A stretch of 13,409 nt of DNA, taken from JBCDBH01 sp039184055 (GTDB lineage Bacteria; Acidobacteriota; Thermoanaerobaculia; Multivoradales; J023). The notes beneath the pieces were generated by a model, which was not told the DNA's origin, made no database searches, and was given only the letters and a program-made list of their open reading frames with translations. The stretch covers positions 1 to 13,409 of the forward strand of contig JBCDBH010000151.1 in NCBI GenBank assembly GCA_039184055.1, read 5' to 3'. The position numbers and the translations under genes were made by a program. Positions 6,562 through 13,409 of this stretch are shown here, piece after piece (position 1 is the stretch's first letter; the number at the start of each line of letters is the position of its first letter).

Positions 6562-6565
6562 CTCC
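6562..6565 (-). promoter_or_regulatory. Ribosome site supporting the shorter ligase start
   Basis: GGAG on the minus strand, with TTGGCC between it and the ATG at 6555. The two upstream in-frame ATGs (6570 and 6627) have poorer or badly spaced sites. Taking this start gives a 98-base gap to the divergent methyltransferase gene, enough for two promoters. Confidence 0.5.
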
Positions 6566-6568
6566 GGC

Positions 6569-6578
6569 ATGCTAGCAT
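6569..6578. other. Perfect palindrome in the divergent ligase / methyltransferase gap
   Basis: ATGCTAGCAT is a perfect 10-base palindrome between the two divergent operons. Either strand reads TAGCAT, a weak -10-like hexamer, and no convincing -35 was found. It could be a shared regulator site, or chance. The rest of the 6556-6653 gap shows nothing else I can support. Confidence 0.25.
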
Positions 6579-6653
6579 TCGCGCGCCTCGGACCGGAGCC
6601 CAATCGGCTTTGGTGAACCAGCTCCATGACCTTCTGAGCGACACGTCCAGCCT

Positions 6654-7892
6654 ATGAGCCAGCCCGTCTGCCGATTCAGCGGCAAGCCCCTGCGTCACAC
6701 GTTCGTCGATCTCGGTATGTCGCCGCTCGCCAACGCCTATCGCAGCGCCGAGCAGCTCGGCGAGCCCGAGACCTTCTATCCGCTCCATACCTATGTGTGT
6801 GACGAGAGCTGGCTGGTGCAATTGCCGGCCGCCGAATCACCCGAAGCGATCTTCAGCGATTACGCGTATTTCTCGTCCTACTCCGACACCTGGCTCGAGC
6901 ACGCGCGACGCTACGCCGAAGCGATGACCGAGCGTTTCAGCCTCGACGGCGAATCACGGGTGGTCGAGATCGCGTCGAACGACGGCTATCTCTTGCGCTG
7001 GTTCGTCGAGCGCGAGATCCCGGTGCTCGGTATCGAGCCGGCGGCCAACGTCGCCGAAGCCGCCGAGAAGCTCGGCGTCACCACGCGGGTCGCCTTCTTC
7101 GGCACCGAGCTAGCGCGTGAGATGGCGGCGGCGGGTGAGAAGGCCGATTTGATGGCCGCCAACAACGTGCTCGCCCACACGCCGCATCTACGAGACTTTG
7201 TCGAAGGTATGGCGATCGCGCTGGCCGACGAAGGGGTGATCACCATCGAGTTCCCCCATCTCGTCCAGCTGATCGAGAACAACCAATTCGACACCATCTA
7301 CCACGAGCATTTCTCGTATTTCTCGTTCTCCACCGTGCGACGGATTCTCGCCGCCTATGAGCTCGAGGTTTTCGACGTCGACGAGCTGCCGACCCACGGT
7401 GGCTCGCTGCGGGTTTATGCCCGTCATCGTGGCGCCACGGTGGGGGGCGAGATCAGCAAAGCGGTGACCGAGCTGGCGAATCGCGAAGAGCGCGATGGCT
7501 ATCTGACGCTGGCGCCCTACGACGCCTTTGGTGAGCGCGTACGGATCACCAAACGTCGCCTGCTGAATTTCTTGACCAACGCCAAAGACGCCGGCAAGCG
7601 GGTCGTGGGCTACGGTGCGCCGGCCAAAGGCAACACCCTGCTCAACTACTGCGGCATCCGCACCGACTTTCTCGATTTCACCGTCGATCGCAGTCCGCAC
7701 AAACAGGATCTGTACCTTCCCGGGACCCGGATTCCGATCCGTTCGCCCGACGCCATCCGCGAGGTCAAGCCCGACTACGTGCTTATCCTGCCGTGGAATC
7801 TCAAAGACGAAATCATCGAGCAGATGGGCGATATTCGCGATTGGGGAGGCAAATTCGTCGTCGCCGTCCCCGACTTGACGGTCATCGCCTGA
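6654..7892 (+). CDS. NDP-sugar C-methyltransferase (TylC3/NovU/TcaB9-like)
   Basis: The 412-residue product has the three-part build of sugar C-methyltransferases. The N-terminal region (about 1-60) resembles the zinc-binding domain, with VDLGMSPLANAY (18-29) and YVCDESWLVQL (47-57). The SAM-binding Rossmann domain has VVEIASNDGYLL (103-114). The stretch TIYHEHFSYFS (214-224) includes the His-Glu-His of the active-site region. The C-terminal nucleotide-sugar domain has GYGAPAKGNTLLNYCG (319-334). The family methylates C-3 (or C-5) of a 4-keto NDP-deoxysugar. Oddly, both zinc CxxC pairs read CxxS (Cys6/Ser9, Cys49/Ser52). It is the first gene of a three-gene sugar operon; the epimerase follows after 28 bases. 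No clear ribosome site precedes the ATG. The exact sugar and position are not determined. Confidence 0.9.
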   Translation: MSQPVCRFSGKPLRHTFVDLGMSPLANAYRSAEQLGEPETFYPLHTYVCDESWLVQLPAAESPEAIFSDYAYFSSYSDTWLEHARRYAEAMTERFSLDGESRVVEIASNDGYLLRWFVEREIPVLGIEPAANVAEAAEKLGVTTRVAFFGTELAREMAAAGEKADLMAANNVLAHTPHLRDFVEGMAIALADEGVITIEFPHLVQLIENNQFDTIYHEHFSYFSFSTVRRILAAYELEVFDVDELPTHGGSLRVYARHRGATVGGEISKAVTELANREERDGYLTLAPYDAFGERVRITKRRLLNFLTNAKDAGKRVVGYGAPAKGNTLLNYCGIRTDFLDFTVDRSPHKQDLYLPGTRIPIRSPDAIREVKPDYVLILPWNLKDEIIEQMGDIRDWGGKFVVAVPDLTVIA

Positions 7893-7909
7893 CGCCCGAC
7901 CCAGCCCCC

Positions 7910-7915
7910 AGGGAG
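7910..7915 (+). promoter_or_regulatory. Shine-Dalgarno site that sets a GTG start for the epimerase
   Basis: AGGGAG lies five bases before GTG at 7921. Family alignment from IPGAFLLEPERIEDRRGFFA fits this start, and no nearby ATG does, so GTG is the likely initiator. Confidence 0.7.
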
Positions 7916-7920
7916 CCGAC

Positions 7921-8490
7921 GTGATCTTCCACGAGCTAGCCATCCCCGGAGCCTTCCTGCTCGAGCCCGAGCGGATCGAAGATCGACGTGGCTTCTTCGC
8001 CCGCACCTATTGCCGTCGCGAGCTCGAGGCCCGCGATCTCGATCCGCTGGTGGTGCAGTGCAATATCTCGGTCAACCACGCCAAGGGCACCGTGCGCGGT
8101 ATGCATTGGCAGGCGGCGCCCTACGAAGAGATCAAGATGGTGCGCTGCACCGGTGGCGCCATTCACGACGTGATTCTCGATCTGCGTCCCGACTCGCCGA
8201 CCTATCGTCAACACGTCGGGGTCGATCTCAGCGCCGAGAACCGCATGTCGATCTATATCCCGGGCGGCGTGGCGCACGGCTTTCAATCGCTCGAAGACGC
8301 CACCGAGGTCTTCTACCAGATGTCCGAGTTCTACTACCCCGAAGCCCAGCGTGGCGTGCGCTGGGACGATCCGGCATTCACGATCGCATGGCCGCTCGAG
8401 GTGACGATGATCTCCGATCGCGACCGTGGTTTTCCTGACTACCAAAACAGTCCGGACTACGTTCCGAGCTCCGAAGCCGAGGCCACCTGA
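7921..8490 (+). CDS. rfbC: dTDP-4-dehydrorhamnose 3,5-epimerase family protein (RmlC-like cupin)
   Basis: The 189-residue product has the full RmlC length and order of motifs: EDRRGFFARTYC (20-31), VVQCNISVNHAKGTVRGMHW (44-63) with the catalytic His62, Lys72 in the next strand, HDVILDLRPDSPTY (82-95), IPGGVAHGFQSLED (113-126), Tyr132 in the strand that carries the family's acid tyrosine, RWDDPAF (147-153) and ISDRDRG (164-170). RmlC converts dTDP-4-keto-6-deoxyglucose to the 4-keto-rhamnose form. Relatives act on other NDP-4-ketosugars, and next to a C-methyltransferase this copy may serve a branched deoxysugar rather than rhamnose. Its TGA shares a base with the next ATG (TGATG at 8488-8492), so the two are coupled. 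Confidence 0.92.
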   Translation: MIFHELAIPGAFLLEPERIEDRRGFFARTYCRRELEARDLDPLVVQCNISVNHAKGTVRGMHWQAAPYEEIKMVRCTGGAIHDVILDLRPDSPTYRQHVGVDLSAENRMSIYIPGGVAHGFQSLEDATEVFYQMSEFYYPEAQRGVRWDDPAFTIAWPLEVTMISDRDRGFPDYQNSPDYVPSSEAEAT

Positions 8491-9851
8491 TGCCGGTCGC
8501 CGCGCCCTTTGCTCGAGAGCTCGATCGCGTGCTCCGTGGTCTCGACGTCGAGACCGTCGGCGACGAGATGTACGACTTCGTCAGCGAGCTCTATCCGATC
8601 CAGCGTTCGATCACCGGTGACGGCGTTCGCGAAACGCTGCGACGGGTCGGCGAGAAGATCGCTCTCGACGTGCACGAGGTGCCCACGGGTACCCAGGTGG
8701 CCGATTGGACCGTGCCCGAGGAGTGGAATATTCGCGAGGCCTATGTCGTCCATCGGGCGAGCGGTCAGCGGGTCATCGACGTCGCCGATCACAACCTGCA
8801 TCTGATGGGCTATTCGATGCCGATCGAATGCATCCTGCCGTTCTCGTCACTCGAGCGGCAATTGCACACTCTGCCCGATCGGCCCCGCGCGATTCCGTAT
8901 CGCACCTCGTATTACAAAAAACAGTGGGGCTTCTGTCTCACCCACGAGCAGTTCGAACGGCTCGATCGCAACGGGCTCTACCACGTGGTGATCGACGGCG
9001 AGCTCGACAACGGCCACCTCACCTGGGCCGAAGCCGTGCTCCCCGGCGAGCAGGCCGAGACCGTGCTCATCTCGGTGCACAGCTGTCATCCTCGGCTTGC
9101 CAACGACAACCTCTCTGGGATCGCCGTCGCCACCTACCTGGCGCGCACCCTCGATCATCTCGCCGCCACGGTGGGCGATCGGCCGCGTTACACCTATCGG
9201 GTGGTCTACGCGCCCGGCACCATCGGCGCGATCACCTGGCTCGCCACCCAGTCCAACCATGCCCGCAACGTGGTGCACGGTTTGGTGGTCGCCAACCTAG
9301 GCGATGGTGGCGGCTTTCATTACAAGAACACCTTCGCTGGCGACACCGAGATCGATCGTGCCGTCGCCCAGGTGCTCGCCGATCGCGGACTGCCGCACGA
9401 GATCGAACCGTTCGTGCCCTTCGGCTACGACGAGCGGCAATACAACAGCCCCGGCTGGCGCCTGCCAGTCGGTGTGTTCTCACGCACCCCGTGGGGCCGC
9501 TATCCCGAGTACCACACCAGCGACGACAACCTCGATTTGGTGCGTGGCGAGCATCTCGGTACGTCGCTGCACCGTCTGCTCGAGATCGTTCGGGTGCTCG
9601 AAACCAACCATCGCTATCGCAACACCGCTCCCTACGGCGAGCCACAGCTCGGTCGACGCGGTCTCTATCGCGCCATCGGTGGTGGCGACGACGACGCTCG
9701 GCAAACCGAGCTGGCGTTGTTGTGGGTGCTCAACATGAGCGACGGTAAGCACGACCTGCTCGACATCGCCAAGCGCTCCGGCATGCCGTACACCACCATC
9801 CTCAAAGCGGCGCGCGCCCTGCTCGATGCCGACTTGCTGAGCGCGATGTAG
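8490..9851 (+). CDS. DUF4910/DUF2172 aminopeptidase-like protein with C-terminal winged helix
   Basis: The 453-residue product matches the peptidase-like proteins found in polysaccharide clusters (Pfam DUF4910 with inserted DUF2172 and a C-terminal winged HTH, to my recollection). Start block: MYDFVSELYPIQRSITGDGV (27-46). The M28-like metal core shows HSCHPRLANDNLSG (197-210) with His200 and Asp206, GYDERQYNSPG (312-322) with Asp314/Glu315, and YPEYHTSDDN (338-347) with His342, so a zinc site looks intact. Residues about 400-453 (LALLWVLNMSDGKHDLLDIA, then SGMPYTTILKAARALLDADL) look like a winged helix. No signal peptide, so cytoplasmic. GAGG lies seven bases before the ATG, which overlaps the epimerase stop. 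A role in trimming or transferring an aminoacyl group on a sugar or carrier is inference; the activity of the family is not known to me. The 3' end is followed by a copy of its own last codons. Confidence 0.88.
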   Translation: MPVAAPFARELDRVLRGLDVETVGDEMYDFVSELYPIQRSITGDGVRETLRRVGEKIALDVHEVPTGTQVADWTVPEEWNIREAYVVHRASGQRVIDVADHNLHLMGYSMPIECILPFSSLERQLHTLPDRPRAIPYRTSYYKKQWGFCLTHEQFERLDRNGLYHVVIDGELDNGHLTWAEAVLPGEQAETVLISVHSCHPRLANDNLSGIAVATYLARTLDHLAATVGDRPRYTYRVVYAPGTIGAITWLATQSNHARNVVHGLVVANLGDGGGFHYKNTFAGDTEIDRAVAQVLADRGLPHEIEPFVPFGYDERQYNSPGWRLPVGVFSRTPWGRYPEYHTSDDNLDLVRGEHLGTSLHRLLEIVRVLETNHRYRNTAPYGEPQLGRRGLYRAIGGGDDDARQTELALLWVLNMSDGKHDLLDIAKRSGMPYTTILKAARALLDADLLSAM

Positions 9852-9875
9852 GACGACCTGCTGAGCGCGTTTTAG
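9828..9875 (+). repeat. In-frame tandem duplication of a gene end, including the stop codon
   Basis: The last eight codons of the peptidase-like gene (9828-9851, ADLLSAM-stop) are followed at once by a second 24-base copy (9852-9875, DDLLSAF-stop), in the same frame, 20 of 24 bases equal. The first TAG makes the second copy untranslated unless there is readthrough. The stop codon of the convergent GNAT gene (TAA, 9874-9872) lies within the second copy. Confidence 0.8.
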
Positions 9876-10885
9876 GAAACCACGAACGCTTCCAGATCGG
9901 CGCGGACGATGAACGACGGAAAGAGGTCGTGATATCGACTCTTGCGCGCCGCGCCACCGGCGATCGGCACGTGCTGCGAGAGAAAACCCGGGAAGTCGAG
10001 ACCGTGCTCGCGGGCGGCCACCCGGGCAAAGGTGCGACCCAGCCGCTGTGACGCATGCAGCACGCCCGGGTCGTAGCCGCTGCACTCACCGAAAACCAGA
10101 TCGACCGCGCCACCGAGAAACTCTCCCGTCGCCGAACGTTGGGCGACGGCGGTCATCAGCGTCGCCGCGACTCCGGTGTAGAGACCGTGACCGCGATGAT
10201 CCTCGAGGGTCGACGCTTCGGTGAGCTCGGCCACGCGGAGCGTATTGCCATCCGAGAAGTGAATCGCCGAGAGCTCGGCGATCCCCGCCGACACCGGACG
10301 GTCGTCGGCGAAGGCGACCGCGATCAGATTGTTCGGATCCTGGAGAATCTCGCCGACCTGCGCAAAGCTCCAGCCGAACCGGCCGTAGAGGTCGGTCATC
10401 TGCTCCTGGAGCACGGCGTTGCGTTGCCGGCTGGCGTAGGTGAGCTCGGTGAGTCGATAGCCTTCTCGCACCGGGCGTTCGAGACACTCACGACAGCTCG
10501 AGCGGGCGCGCTGGGCCGCCGTATCGACGTTTCCCGTGGCAATCGCGAGCTCGTCCGGTTCGCTTTGGCGTCCCGGGCCGTTGGCGCCGAGGTAGACCAG
10601 CCAAATGTGGTCGAAATCACCACGCAGCGGAATCGCCACTTCGATCAGCGGGGCGAGTAGCTCCAGCCGATCGCGCAACACCTCGTCGGTGATCAACGCA
10701 CGAACGCTGACCCGATCGGGTTGACGTCCGTGGACGAGCCGCCCGCACAGCGGTTCGAGCGTCGCCAACAAACCGAGCAGGTGTCCACCCGAGACGATAA
10801 TGCCGCGGTTGTCGATTCCTTTGATCCGATGATGCGACGCATGGCGTGGTGGCCACTGCGGGCCGATCGAGCTGGTGACAGTCAT
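9872..10885 (-). CDS. GNAT-family acetyltransferase-like protein
   Basis: Of 337 residues, the C-terminal half (about 145-290) carries a GNAT fold. AELTEASTLEDHRGHGLYTG (219-238) holds the acetyl-CoA pyrophosphate loop R-G-H-G (231-234) after the beta-4 strand and before the helix ATLMTAV. The later block GYDPGVLHASQRLGRTF (270-286) matches the common beta-5/alpha-4 part. The N-terminal half (about 30-120) is a mixed domain I do not recognise. The layout recalls the longer two-part GNAT proteins such as AblB (beta-lysine acetyltransferase), without clear identity. The gene converges on the sugar operon with no gap, so a role in acylating an amino sugar is possible but unproven. The start at 10885 lacks a clear ribosome site. 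Confidence 0.72.
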   Translation of the reverse strand: MTVTSSIGPQWPPRHASHHRIKGIDNRGIIVSGGHLLGLLATLEPLCGRLVHGRQPDRVSVRALITDEVLRDRLELLAPLIEVAIPLRGDFDHIWLVYLGANGPGRQSEPDELAIATGNVDTAAQRARSSCRECLERPVREGYRLTELTYASRQRNAVLQEQMTDLYGRFGWSFAQVGEILQDPNNLIAVAFADDRPVSAGIAELSAIHFSDGNTLRVAELTEASTLEDHRGHGLYTGVAATLMTAVAQRSATGEFLGGAVDLVFGECSGYDPGVLHASQRLGRTFARVAAREHGLDFPGFLSQHVPIAGGAARKSRYHDLFPSFIVRADLEAFVVS

Positions 10886-10901
10886 GATGTTCGGGTTCTA
10901 G

Positions 10902-10920
10902 ATTGTAGCTCGGCACGAGC
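10902..10920 (-). promoter_or_regulatory. Candidate -10 box and small inverted repeat upstream of the GNAT gene
   Basis: TACAAT (10907-10902 on the minus strand) is a good -10 hexamer 16 bases before the ATG, giving a leader of only about ten bases. Directly upstream lies GCTCG-GCA-CGAGC (10908-10920), a perfect 5-bp inverted repeat placed where a repressor would cover the spacer. No good -35 is seen. The rest of 10886-11030 holds no recognisable element, and the plus-strand promoter for the beta-helix gene was not found. Confidence 0.4.
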
Positions 10921-11030
10921 GTCACGGATGGTGGAGTAGGCGATTTTGGGTAGCCCGTTCCTACGTTTCGGTGGCCGGGTCCAGGTAGAGTAAGCGCTCC
11001 CAACTCGATCAACTCCCGCGAGACTTCATC

Positions 11031-13031
11031 ATGCGTACGACGACCGTCTTCTTCCTCTTGCTCGTTACCTCGCTCGCCACCGCCGCGTTCGCCGCCGCGC
11101 CACCCCGTGGCTACGAAGCCCGCGCCTGTGGTTTCGACATGAATCGTGACGGTGTGTTCGGTGGCGCGGGCGACTGCGACGTCTGCGACGGTGTCACCAC
11201 CGATCCCGATAGCGACGGCGTGTCCGAAGATCTGATCTACGTCGACTGCCAAACCGGGGTCGATCTGCCGAGCTGTGGCGCGCCCGGGGCGCCCTGTCGC
11301 ACGATCACCTACGCCTGGGGCACCCGCGCCGACGGCCCGAGCGACGGCGCTGAAGACATCGTTTGCTTTCGGGGTACCTGTGCCGAGGAGTCGATTTCAC
11401 CGGCGTTCGGTGGCTACAGCATGAGCGACGCGGGAGCCAACCCCGGTGCCTACCAGGTCGCGGGAACCGGCAGCGAGACCCGCAACTGGTACTACCCCTT
11501 GGATCCCACCATGCTGGTCGGCTGGGATTCCGACAACGACGGTCGCTATCCGCCCTTCGACAATGACGATACCGCCGTGCTCGACGGTGACGGTCTCGAT
11601 CGCGCCTTCGTGGTCAATTGGGAAACCCAGTGGATCGAGATGGCGCACTTCCGCGTGGAAGGCTACGGCTCGTCCACCAGCGCCACGAGCACCGGCTTCG
11701 TGCGCTTCAGCCCGACCGGCAGCGTGCAGCGTCTTCGTTTCCTCTTCTTTCACGACCTCGAGCTGATCGACATCAACCGCGCTCGTACCTTGCCCAGCTC
11801 CCAGGCATCCTCGGTGGTGGCGATCAACTTCTTCACCGGTGGCACCCGGCCACGCAACGTGCAATTCAAGAACATCCTGGTGGCGGACAACGGCGGTTGG
11901 TTCGTGCGTGGCGAAGTGCCCCCGTCGGATCAAAGCCAACCCGATAGCGGGCCGTTTCGATTTCAGAACATCACCCGTACGGCGCGTGGCTGCAACTTCT
12001 CGCAATGTGGTGACTCCGCCGCCACCACCGCCTTTCGTCTATGGGGCGACGTGAGCGGGGTCGAAATCCTCGATTCGATCTGGGACGCCAACGTCGCCGC
12101 GTGGGAGCCCAAGCCCGAAGGTGGGCCGACCGGGGCGCGCTTTCTCGACGTGTCGCAATGTAGCCAGGACTTCCACATCCGCAACAACCACATCGTCGAC
12201 AACAAAATCGCCGTGACCGTCCGGGGTTTCTCCAACGGCTTCTGTGACGACAACGACGCGCGTCCCGTCGATGAGATTTACATCGATCGCAACCTCATCA
12301 CCAACGACTACGAGGCCTGGCGCTTCGGCGACGCGATGATTCAAACCGCCGCCGCGGGTGACAACGATCCGGACGAAATGATCGGGCTGGTCGAGATCAC
12401 CAACAACGTCCTGATCTCGTCCACCGGTTGGGAAGCCGCCATCTGGATTCGCAATGGCCACCAAACCCTTCCCGACACCAGTCAAATCCGTATCGCTCAC
12501 AACACCATGATCGGTGACATCAATCGCCACGGTGCGATCGTCATCGGCAATCCCGAAACCAGCGACCACGCCTTCGTGCCTCAGAACATCGAGATCTACA
12601 ACAACATCATCGCCGATCTCGGCAACGGCGACCGGGCCATCCAAACCACCTACAACGTCACCGGCTACCAGGCCGATCGCAACGTCTTCGACCCCGACGC
12701 GAGCTGGGAATGGAACGACAACCCCGTCGCCAGCCTAGCGTCGTGGCGCAGCTCCAGCGGCGCCGAAACCAACTCCTTCGCCTGCGAGATCGAATTCCGC
12801 GAAAGCCAAGCGCCCGGTCGTCTCAACTTCTACGACACCTGCGTCCGCGACCTGCTTCCCGACCCGCAGGGTCCCACCGGTCCCGATACCCCCGTCTTCG
12901 ACTGGCGGCACACGCGCAACGACATCGACTTCGATCGTCGAGGCCGCGATGGCGCCTGGGATCTCGGGGCCGACGAGCACTTGGAGATCCTCTACTTGGA
13001 AGATTTCGAGAGCGGGATGTTGCCCGAGTAG
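11031..13031 (+). CDS. Secreted right-handed beta-helix protein with choice-of-anchor-Q-like end
   Basis: The 666-residue product has a signal peptide (VFFLLLVTSLATAAFA|AAPP, cut near residue 21-23). The N-terminal domain has several cysteines and Asp-rich, calcium-loop-like motifs: DMNRDG (36-41), DPDSDG (58-63) and DSDNDG (166-171). The middle and C-terminal parts contain repeated beta-helix rungs of similar wording: FHIRNNHIVDNK (381-392), IYIDRNLITND (416-426), VEITNNVLISS (454-464), IRIAHNTMIGD (486-496) and IEIYNNIIADL (520-530). The end, DFDRRGRDGAWDLGADE (633-649), resembles the closing block of choice-of-anchor-Q proteins, and the last residues are YLEDFESGMLPE. No catalytic motif of a known polysaccharide lyase is evident. 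Likely extracellular or surface-bound, perhaps binding or cutting glycans. It is a single-gene unit, divergent from the GNAT gene. Confidence 0.88.
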   Translation: MRTTTVFFLLLVTSLATAAFAAAPPRGYEARACGFDMNRDGVFGGAGDCDVCDGVTTDPDSDGVSEDLIYVDCQTGVDLPSCGAPGAPCRTITYAWGTRADGPSDGAEDIVCFRGTCAEESISPAFGGYSMSDAGANPGAYQVAGTGSETRNWYYPLDPTMLVGWDSDNDGRYPPFDNDDTAVLDGDGLDRAFVVNWETQWIEMAHFRVEGYGSSTSATSTGFVRFSPTGSVQRLRFLFFHDLELIDINRARTLPSSQASSVVAINFFTGGTRPRNVQFKNILVADNGGWFVRGEVPPSDQSQPDSGPFRFQNITRTARGCNFSQCGDSAATTAFRLWGDVSGVEILDSIWDANVAAWEPKPEGGPTGARFLDVSQCSQDFHIRNNHIVDNKIAVTVRGFSNGFCDDNDARPVDEIYIDRNLITNDYEAWRFGDAMIQTAAAGDNDPDEMIGLVEITNNVLISSTGWEAAIWIRNGHQTLPDTSQIRIAHNTMIGDINRHGAIVIGNPETSDHAFVPQNIEIYNNIIADLGNGDRAIQTTYNVTGYQADRNVFDPDASWEWNDNPVASLASWRSSSGAETNSFACEIEFRESQAPGRLNFYDTCVRDLLPDPQGPTGPDTPVFDWRHTRNDIDFDRRGRDGAWDLGADEHLEILYLEDFESGMLPE

Positions 13032-13073
13032 AGTCCACCCACTTTGGAGGCTGGCTTCAGCTCTTCGCAAACC

Positions 13074-13102
13074 ATGACAGGTTCAGGGTTTTGCGGTAAA
13101 AT
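13074..13102 (+). promoter_or_regulatory. Sigma70-like promoter upstream of the right-edge ORF
   Basis: ATGACA (13074-13079, five of six consensus) and TAAAAT (13097-13102, five of six) are separated by exactly 17 bases. The predicted start is near 13109, about 98 bases before the ATG at 13207. The AT-richness of 13080-13160, unlike the rest of the window, supports a true intergenic control region. No terminator for the beta-helix gene was recognised. Confidence 0.55.
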
Positions 13103-13161
13103 ACGGGAAATTGAGTGCTTTATGGTTCTAGTTGGGTTCTATCCAGTAGATTGATTCAGCT

Positions 13162-13181
13162 AACCGACTTCGAAGTTCGTT
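13162..13181. promoter_or_regulatory. Imperfect 20-base palindrome in the leader of the right-edge ORF
   Basis: AACCGACTTCGAAGTTCGTT has a perfect core ACTTCGAAGT (13167-13176) and matching outer ends AAC/GTT with two mismatched pairs between. It lies about 53 bases after the predicted transcription start and could bind a dimeric regulator or fold in RNA. Confidence 0.35.
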
Positions 13182-13206
13182 GTCGCCATCCATCCCGACA
13201 CCTAAC

Positions 13207-13409
13207 ATGAAACATCCAGCGTTTTCTCGAGACGACTCACCGACCGCATCTTTTCTTCGTGCCCAGGCGGCACAAAGTGATGAAGCTACGTCGTTTTCAG
13301 CGCGGAACTTCCTGCTCGACGAGGGTGTGGTCGAGGCTCGGGCGAGCTCCTATCACCGCCTCGCCGGCACTGACTTTGCGGACGGCGATGCTTGGGAAGG
13401 CGGTCACAC
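13207..13409 (+). CDS. Possible N-terminal part of an unidentified protein (runs off the right edge)
   Basis: From ATG at 13207 the frame stays open for 67 codons to the window end. It begins MKHPAFSRDDSPTASFLRAQ and continues into NFLLDEGVVEARASSYHRLA. No domain, signal peptide or clear ribosome site is visible. The good promoter at 13074-13102 favours a plus-strand gene. The first 31 codons have low GC at third positions, unlike other genes here, while the codons after about 13300 look normal. A minus-strand frame entering from the right and ending with TGA at 13299-13297 has equally good codon statistics there, so the strand is not certain. Confidence 0.4.
   Translation, partial: MKHPAFSRDDSPTASFLRAQAAQSDEATSFSARNFLLDEGVVEARASSYHRLAGTDFADGDAWEGGH

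Noticed and set aside
8705..9748. Open plus-strand frame of 347 codons
   Set aside because: Out-of-frame reading of the peptidase-like gene, extremely Arg-rich, typical of high-GC shadows.
10936..10964. GTAGG ... CCTAC inverted repeat and small GGG-TAG-CCC hairpin upstream of the beta-helix gene
   Set aside because: Arms of three to five bases only, no promoter context or U run; likely chance.
13046..13061. Possible terminator after the beta-helix gene
   Set aside because: The best stem is about four base pairs and has no following T run.
13297..13409. Minus-strand frame entering from the right edge and ending at TGA 13299-13297
   Set aside because: Only 37 codons visible and in mirror phase with the plus ORF, so codon statistics cannot tell them apart; the promoter favours plus. 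Kept only as an alternative.

Overview
The window is dense, GC-rich bacterial chromosome in which almost every base is coding. Lipoprotein signals, a predicted periplasmic protein and an O-antigen-ligase-type membrane protein point to a Gram-negative envelope. The DinB-fold protein, the beta-helix protein with a choice-of-anchor-Q-like end and a terminal 'DFESG' motif, and the degenerate sulfatase-like lipoprotein suggest Acidobacteriota (Thermoanaerobaculia-like) or a neighbouring phylum. That placement is an impression, not a demonstration. No IS element, phage gene, tRNA, rRNA or CRISPR array was seen.

Layout. (1) 1-1884, minus strand: a four-gene operon, marR-type regulator > dinB-fold protein > exported protein > lipoprotein (cut by the left edge). 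It is driven by a promoter with perfect sigma70 hexamers, and an inverted repeat covers the predicted start site. A 9-bp hairpin presents the GTG start codon of the exported protein. (2) 2019-2852, plus strand: a BtuF-like substrate-binding fold with no signal peptide, divergent from marR. Its 3' end overlaps the next operon tail to tail by 63 bp. (3) 2790-6555, minus strand: O-antigen ligase > degenerate sulfatase-like lipoprotein > DASS/SLC13 anion symporter, joined by two 4-base ATGA overlaps. (4) 6654-9851, plus strand: a nucleotide-sugar tailoring operon of sugar C-methyltransferase, RmlC-type 3,5-epimerase and a DUF4910-type aminopeptidase-like protein with a C-terminal winged helix. (5) 9872-10885, minus strand: a GNAT acetyltransferase-like protein. 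(6) 11031-13031, plus strand: a large secreted right-handed beta-helix protein. (7) 13032-13409: an AT-richer stretch with a good promoter and palindrome, leading into an ORF cut by the right edge.

How it fits together. Regions 3 and 4 look like part of a surface-polysaccharide locus: the plus-strand operon would make or modify an unusual deoxysugar, and the divergent ligase would attach glycan to a lipid or protein carrier. The sugar pyrophosphorylase, 4,6-dehydratase and glycosyltransferases are not in the window. The two least explained parts are the peptidase-like protein in the sugar operon and the three coupled genes ligase / pseudo-sulfatase lipoprotein / anion symporter. The marR operon looks like a small self-regulated envelope-stress unit of unknown purpose.
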